From Diphasiastrum complanatum (lineage: Eukaryota > Streptophyta > Lycopodiopsida > Lycopodiales > Lycopodiaceae): DNA of 64,000 bases. The DNA is taken from positions 7,549,143 to 7,613,142 of the forward strand of contig CM055094.1 of assembly GCA_029204225.1 (NCBI GenBank), given 5' to 3'. Below the pieces are notes generated by a model that had not been told where the DNA came from, searched no databases, and saw only the letters and a program-made list of their open reading frames with translations. Of the stretch, positions 60,041 to 64,000 are shown in pieces. Made by a program: the position numbers and the translations under genes. Position 1 is the stretch's first letter. Each line of letters starts with the position of its first letter.

Positions 60041-61977
60041 TTAAGGTAGCATAACTTCTTTTTTTGTGAGGCCTTTCTTTTTTCCTCAGGAGAACCATCT
60101 GGGTTGAGTCAATTCCGAATTTCCCCCCAAGAGCTCATTGATCCCCCATGTTATCTATACCCAAGTTGATTTCCGGTGTAATTTTTTCTATAAGCACCTC
60201 TAGTTTTGGCCTTCCAAGGTTAACGTAATAGCTCAATGATTCCCCATGTTATCATTTTTTTATAACCTTGTACGACCTGTACTTTTGGCCTTCCAAGGCT
60301 AACGCAATGTTGAACTAGTTGGTTCAAGCCAGTGTAACCCCGAAGCTCACAAGTATATTATTTTCTTGTTCTATGCTCTTGTGGCATATACATTTGGCCT
60401 GTCAAGGTTAACGTATTGAGAAACTAGCCGAGTTGAGCAGATTATGCCCAATACTCAACTTGCTTGGCCTCTGTAACATTACGTGAAACTAGCCAAGCTG
60501 TGATGATTTTATTTCATCTGGTTAATGATATGTGAAGATAGCTAGGTTAACGTTGTGCCAAAATTGGCACAACCCAATGAGTTAGAACTATTTTGCATTT
60601 TTTCTTTTTTGTTACAAGCAAGAGGATGCCTTGTATAGAGTAAACTTCCTAATGTTGACGCCAACAATAAGAGATAACATTTGTAACCAGCAAATGCTTA
60701 CCTTAACCATTTTTAGAGGTGGGTTTCACCTCTTAATTTACACTTTAGAGAGTGGGCTGGCCAATATAGGTGAGCGGCTAGTATCAACTCAAGTACGAAG
60801 GATGTGGCACTAATGAGCTCAAAAAATCCAATAGCACACATGATATAATGTTTTTAGCACCATGTCTAGTTCTTGTTAAGAGCCCTATAACATGTGATCT
60901 TGGAGAATTGATGCATGATCTGATGTGCTTGTGGAAGAGTCATGTGAAAGACAATGGAGATTTGTTCCCTTTTAATAAGATTGTTTTTGTGAAGATGTTG
61001 TTCTCTAAGTGTTGGAGGTTAGGGATAGCCATCAACGACAAACTTTGAGAGAGAGAGAGAGGGGGGGGGGGGGGGGGGGGGGAAGGGAACACCCCAAGGT
61101 CCTAACCACACTATTATGAATACGTTTTTCAAACTGTAACGGTATCCATACATTTTCAACAACAAGGGACTTTATGGATGGTGTTGATATTCTATTTATG
61201 GATGGTGTTGATATTCTATTTTTTATAAAATCGCATGAGAGTCAGCATGAGATAGGTTAGCCAACATTTCCACACCTCGTTTGGACTCTGTTAGACAAGA
61301 ATAGTTGGTGGTAAAGGCTTGGGTGATGTGGCATTCTATATAAAGACTTCTTACATCCAATTCTTGCATTGGTTAGACATTAAAGTTCGAGTGAGCTTGG
61401 TCAAGTAAGCTTTTGCAAAAAATAGAGCAAGCTTCTCAAAGCGAGATTTTGTTTTTAATGTTTTAGAATAGTTGTGGCTCCACTATATGATTTTAGGCTA
61501 AAGACAAAGCTAAATAAAGAAATTGTACAATATGGTTATGGTTCTTGATTTCAGAATGTATATTTTAATCGATAAATTACAATGTATGTACAATAAATCA
61601 TACAAGATGTTGTTGCATCACTTGCAGTTTTTTGGCCTTGCAAATGAATGCGGAGGTTGGTGCTAAATTCACAGGGATTGGTATTCATGAGCTTAGTGAG
61701 TCTATTTAATCATAAGTGTTGTATAATCTAAAATGAATATTGACTCCAAACAATAGAATCACTTATGTTTAGGAAATCATTTTTCTCTTGGGTAGGGTAC
61801 CAATCTGCACAAAGTCAAGCCACCATGGACAACTTCCAAAAATCCATGTGCTCAAAAAACAACTTTTCATGGCAATTGTGTACATGCAATTTTTGTGGGT
61901 CTTATGTTGTTTATTTCATATGTTTGAGTTTTTCTTGTTCTCTTTGAATTCCACACCTTGGTTGAAATTAAGTCGAA
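60041..61977. other. Intergenic DNA upstream of the dynein gene
   Basis: No gene found. 60120-60580 is a degenerate repeat region in which TGGCCTTCCAAGGTTAACG and CCCCATGTTATC recur several times. A (GA)n leads into 22 Gs at 61061-61082. A perfect 24-bp tandem duplication (TTTATGGATGGTGTTGATAT plus TCTA) lies at 61171-61218. Confidence 0.6.
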
Positions 61978-62172
61978 TGTTGTATTAGTTTTATGAACGT
62001 AGATCAGTAGTAACTGACTACTCTCTGGAGGATTGTAGGAGTGTTTCAGCTGGCAGTGTCCAGCGAACGCATCTGAACTCCATCCAAATCTTGAAAGAGA
62101 GTCACGACTGTTTCGTGAGTTTTCTCCTCACGATTCATTACACGTATCAAAGCATCTCACGATTCTCATTAG

Positions 62173-62185
62173 TGGTATCAGAGCC
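62173..62185 (+). promoter_or_regulatory. Primer-binding site of the copia element
   Basis: TGGTATCAGAGCC matches the plant initiator-Met tRNA complement. Confidence 0.85.
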
Positions 62186-62283
62186 ACCTTGCCATATTCT
62201 GACATAGCCGAGAAGCTAGCAGATGTAGGAGGCCAAGCATTCAGACAATCAACCATCAACAAGAAAACAGACTGTAAGAAGCA

Positions 62284-63378
62284 ATGGCTTCAATCAGCAG
62301 CATGAAGAGCAAGATCTGCACTATACTTAATTCTTCAAGGTCTAACTTTCTAGTCTAGAAAGCTAAGACATCTTTGATACTCAAGGGCGAAGGACTCTTC
62401 CCCTGGGTGGATGTCACAGAAGAAATGCCTACGACAACAGGCAAGGAGCTACGCAAATGGAGGGAGAAAAACGACAAGGAAGTAGCCTTGCTATCATCTT
62501 CCATCGAAGATAGCCTTACACTTGACCTAGCTACACTCTCCAAAGCTAAGGAGATGTGGGATGCACTGCTCACAAGATTTTAGACCAAATCAAGAAGTCA
62601 GATTATGATGCTGGAAGATCAGCTGACGAATCTGCAATGGGATGGAAAAGACCTCACGTCTTTCATGAGAAAGATGAAGGATCTGTTTCTATCACTACAC
62701 AACTCAGGAGCAGAGAATGCAGTATCAGCTGATAAGCAGCTCACATATCTGCTGAGAACCTTACCCAGATCTTTCCAGACGACACGAACCCTGCTCGCGA
62801 AAGATCCTACCATGAATCTCGAAAAGGCGATTGTCGATATTCAAGAGGAAGTCGAGGCCATAGAGCATCTTGATCACAAAGATGGTTCTGACCAGGCACT
62901 CTACGGCAACAGAGAAAAATCAAAGAAACAGTTCAAGCCTAAGAGGGAGTCGAATCAGAGGCAGGATCATGACCAGCAAGCAGAGGAGACCAGCAAAAGC
63001 AACTGGAAGACAAAAGAGAGGTCGAAACGACAAGATGCAAACAAGAAGACCTGCACGAGATGCAGAAGAGATGGGCATAAAGTAGATACCTGCTGGCTCA
63101 GTTCCAAGATTGAGTGTATCCATTGTCATAAAAAGGGTCATGCAGCCATGGATTGCCGCCAGAACCCAAGAAACAGATCAGCACAGAACAGACAAGAGAA
63201 CAATAATAGTTCTTCCTATGTCGAGGAGCCCGAGAGCTCGAAGATGGGCGAAGAAAGAACGAACAAAAAATGTTTGATTGCCTACATCTGTGAAGATGTG
63301 TGTGCAGCATCAACGTCTAACACACATGAGGTGATCCTGGATTCAGGAGCCACCTCGCACTTTGTGACATCAAGTTGA
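62284..63378 (+). pseudogene. Copia Gag and protease with three in-frame stops
   Basis: From ATG 62284 (MASISSMKSK), one frame runs 364 codons to TGA 63376, broken only by TAG at 62356 and 62581. Gag blocks (UBN2 family): ELRKWREKNDKEVALLSSSI, A-K-E-M-W-D-A-L, LRTLPRSFQTTRTLL and V-D-I-Q-E-E-V-E. A basic linker leads to two zinc knuckles, CTRCRRDGHKVDTC and CIHCHKKGHAAMDC. Protease: EVILDSGATSHF, with the copia-type D-S-G-A. All three stops can be explained by C-to-T changes. It is probably inactive but recent. Confidence 0.85.
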
Positions 63379-64000
63379 ATCATGTCTGATTTCAGAAGTG
63401 CAGATCCCTCAAGATTCATAGTTCTTAGAGATGGATCCAAATATCAAGTGAACGATATTGGTTCACTTTAGCTCAACACCAACGGTAGAGACAGATGACT
63501 CGAAGACGTTCTGTTCGTGCCAACTCTGCAGCAAGACTTGCTCTCTGTAGCAAGAATAGCAGATGCAGGGATGCGTGTGACGTTTTCTAATGAAGCATGC
63601 AACGTGATTGATGCCAACACTAGCACTCTCATTACTCAAGGCAGAAGGAAGGGCAACCTATATCATCTAAAGGTGCGCCTACCTGAAGATCAAATGCATC
63701 AGACCCATGACGACTCGCCAGACACACTGTGGCACAGAAGACTCTGCTACATGAATTCAATGGCACTCTACCAGACAAGTCATCATGGAGCAATAACAGG
63801 GGTCAGCATCTTGAATGCAACCAGTTTGACCACCTGTGATGCATGTTTGAAAGACAAGATGTCACGCACACCATTCGTCAAAGATTCCTATAGCACGACA
63901 AAGATTCTGGAGCTGGTGCACTCTGACATCTGCAGTCCATTCAATGTGATCTCAGTAGGAGGCTCAAAATACTATATAACCTTCATTGATGATTATAGCA
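63379..64000 (+). pseudogene. Copia GAG-pre-integrase and integrase start, partial
   Basis: Same frame continues: I-M-S-D-F-R-S, FVPTLQQDLLSVARIADAGM, then the GAG-pre-integrase HRRLCYMNSMALYQ preceded by D-T-L-W, C-x2-C (CDACLKDKMSRTPF) and the integrase core start ELVHSDICSPFNV, with the first catalytic Asp, then KYYITFIDDYS at the edge. Stops occur at the positions equivalent to S-L-Q-L and R-R-L-E. The rest of pol lies outside. Confidence 0.85.

Larger units (their letters stand above)
61978..64000 (+). mobile_element. Ty1/copia element, 5' part, continues past the right edge
   Basis: A primer-binding site (62173) is followed by gag with two zinc knuckles, protease, the GAG-pre-integrase domain and the start of integrase, in the copia order (integrase before reverse transcriptase). 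The 5' LTR should end just before 62173. Its start is uncertain; TGTTGTATTAG at 61978 is a candidate. Frame is preserved except for several stop codons. Confidence 0.8.

Overview
This is nuclear DNA of a land plant with a large, transposon-packed genome. LTR retrotransposons primed by initiator-Met tRNA, hAT DNA transposons, LINEs and long (GA)n, (TA)n and (TG)n tracts fill almost all of it. The one host gene I recognise, on the minus strand, encodes an axonemal dynein intermediate chain of the DNAI4/WDR78 (Chlamydomonas IC138) type. Flowering plants lack motile sperm and this protein, so the source is probably a plant with flagellated sperm: a fern first, otherwise a lycophyte, bryophyte, cycad or Ginkgo.

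Eight consecutive coding exons of that gene can be placed (59876 down to 5482). They sum to 1644 nt (548 codons) and every splice phase agrees. Six exons cluster at 37.2-39.2 kb. Exon 1 lies 20.4 kb upstream and exon 8 lies 31.2 kb downstream. The WD40 repeats expected at the C-terminus would lie beyond the left edge. Positions 1-59876 are therefore nearly all intronic, and the intergenic upstream side (59877-64000) carries a copia element that runs off the right edge.

Layout: 1-4.2 kb, gypsy and LINE fragments. 5.5-6.0 kb, exon 8. 7.5-12.4 kb, a complete LTR element with target duplication and a gag-only coding region. 12.4-12.8 kb, two exon-like segments of an unidentified gene. 13.0-25.9 kb, two near-complete hAT elements stacked end to end in (TA)n tracts. 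26-31 kb, a third hAT lineage broken by a second gag-only LTR element. 31.6-35.5 kb, a chromodomain gypsy. 35.8-36.4 kb, another hAT. 37.2-39.2 kb, exons 7 to 2. 39.8-44.2 kb, another chromodomain gypsy. 44.3-58.3 kb, a mosaic of hAT fragments, two short non-autonomous elements in mirror orientation, a LINE and a second hAT family. 59.2 kb, a perfect 39-bp hairpin. 59.6-59.9 kb, exon 1. 62-64 kb, copia.

The most interesting system is the hAT family bounded by CATAG termini. Each near-complete copy carries two convergent genes: a BED-finger/DUF659/hAT-dimerisation transposase followed by a proline-rich AT-hook extension, and a small charged helical protein (ORF2). Copies abut one another in (TA)n, and related families differ in the GC-rich palindrome repeated at their ends. 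All transposon genes seen are damaged, largely by CAG-to-TAG and CGA-to-TGA changes typical of methyl-cytosine decay.
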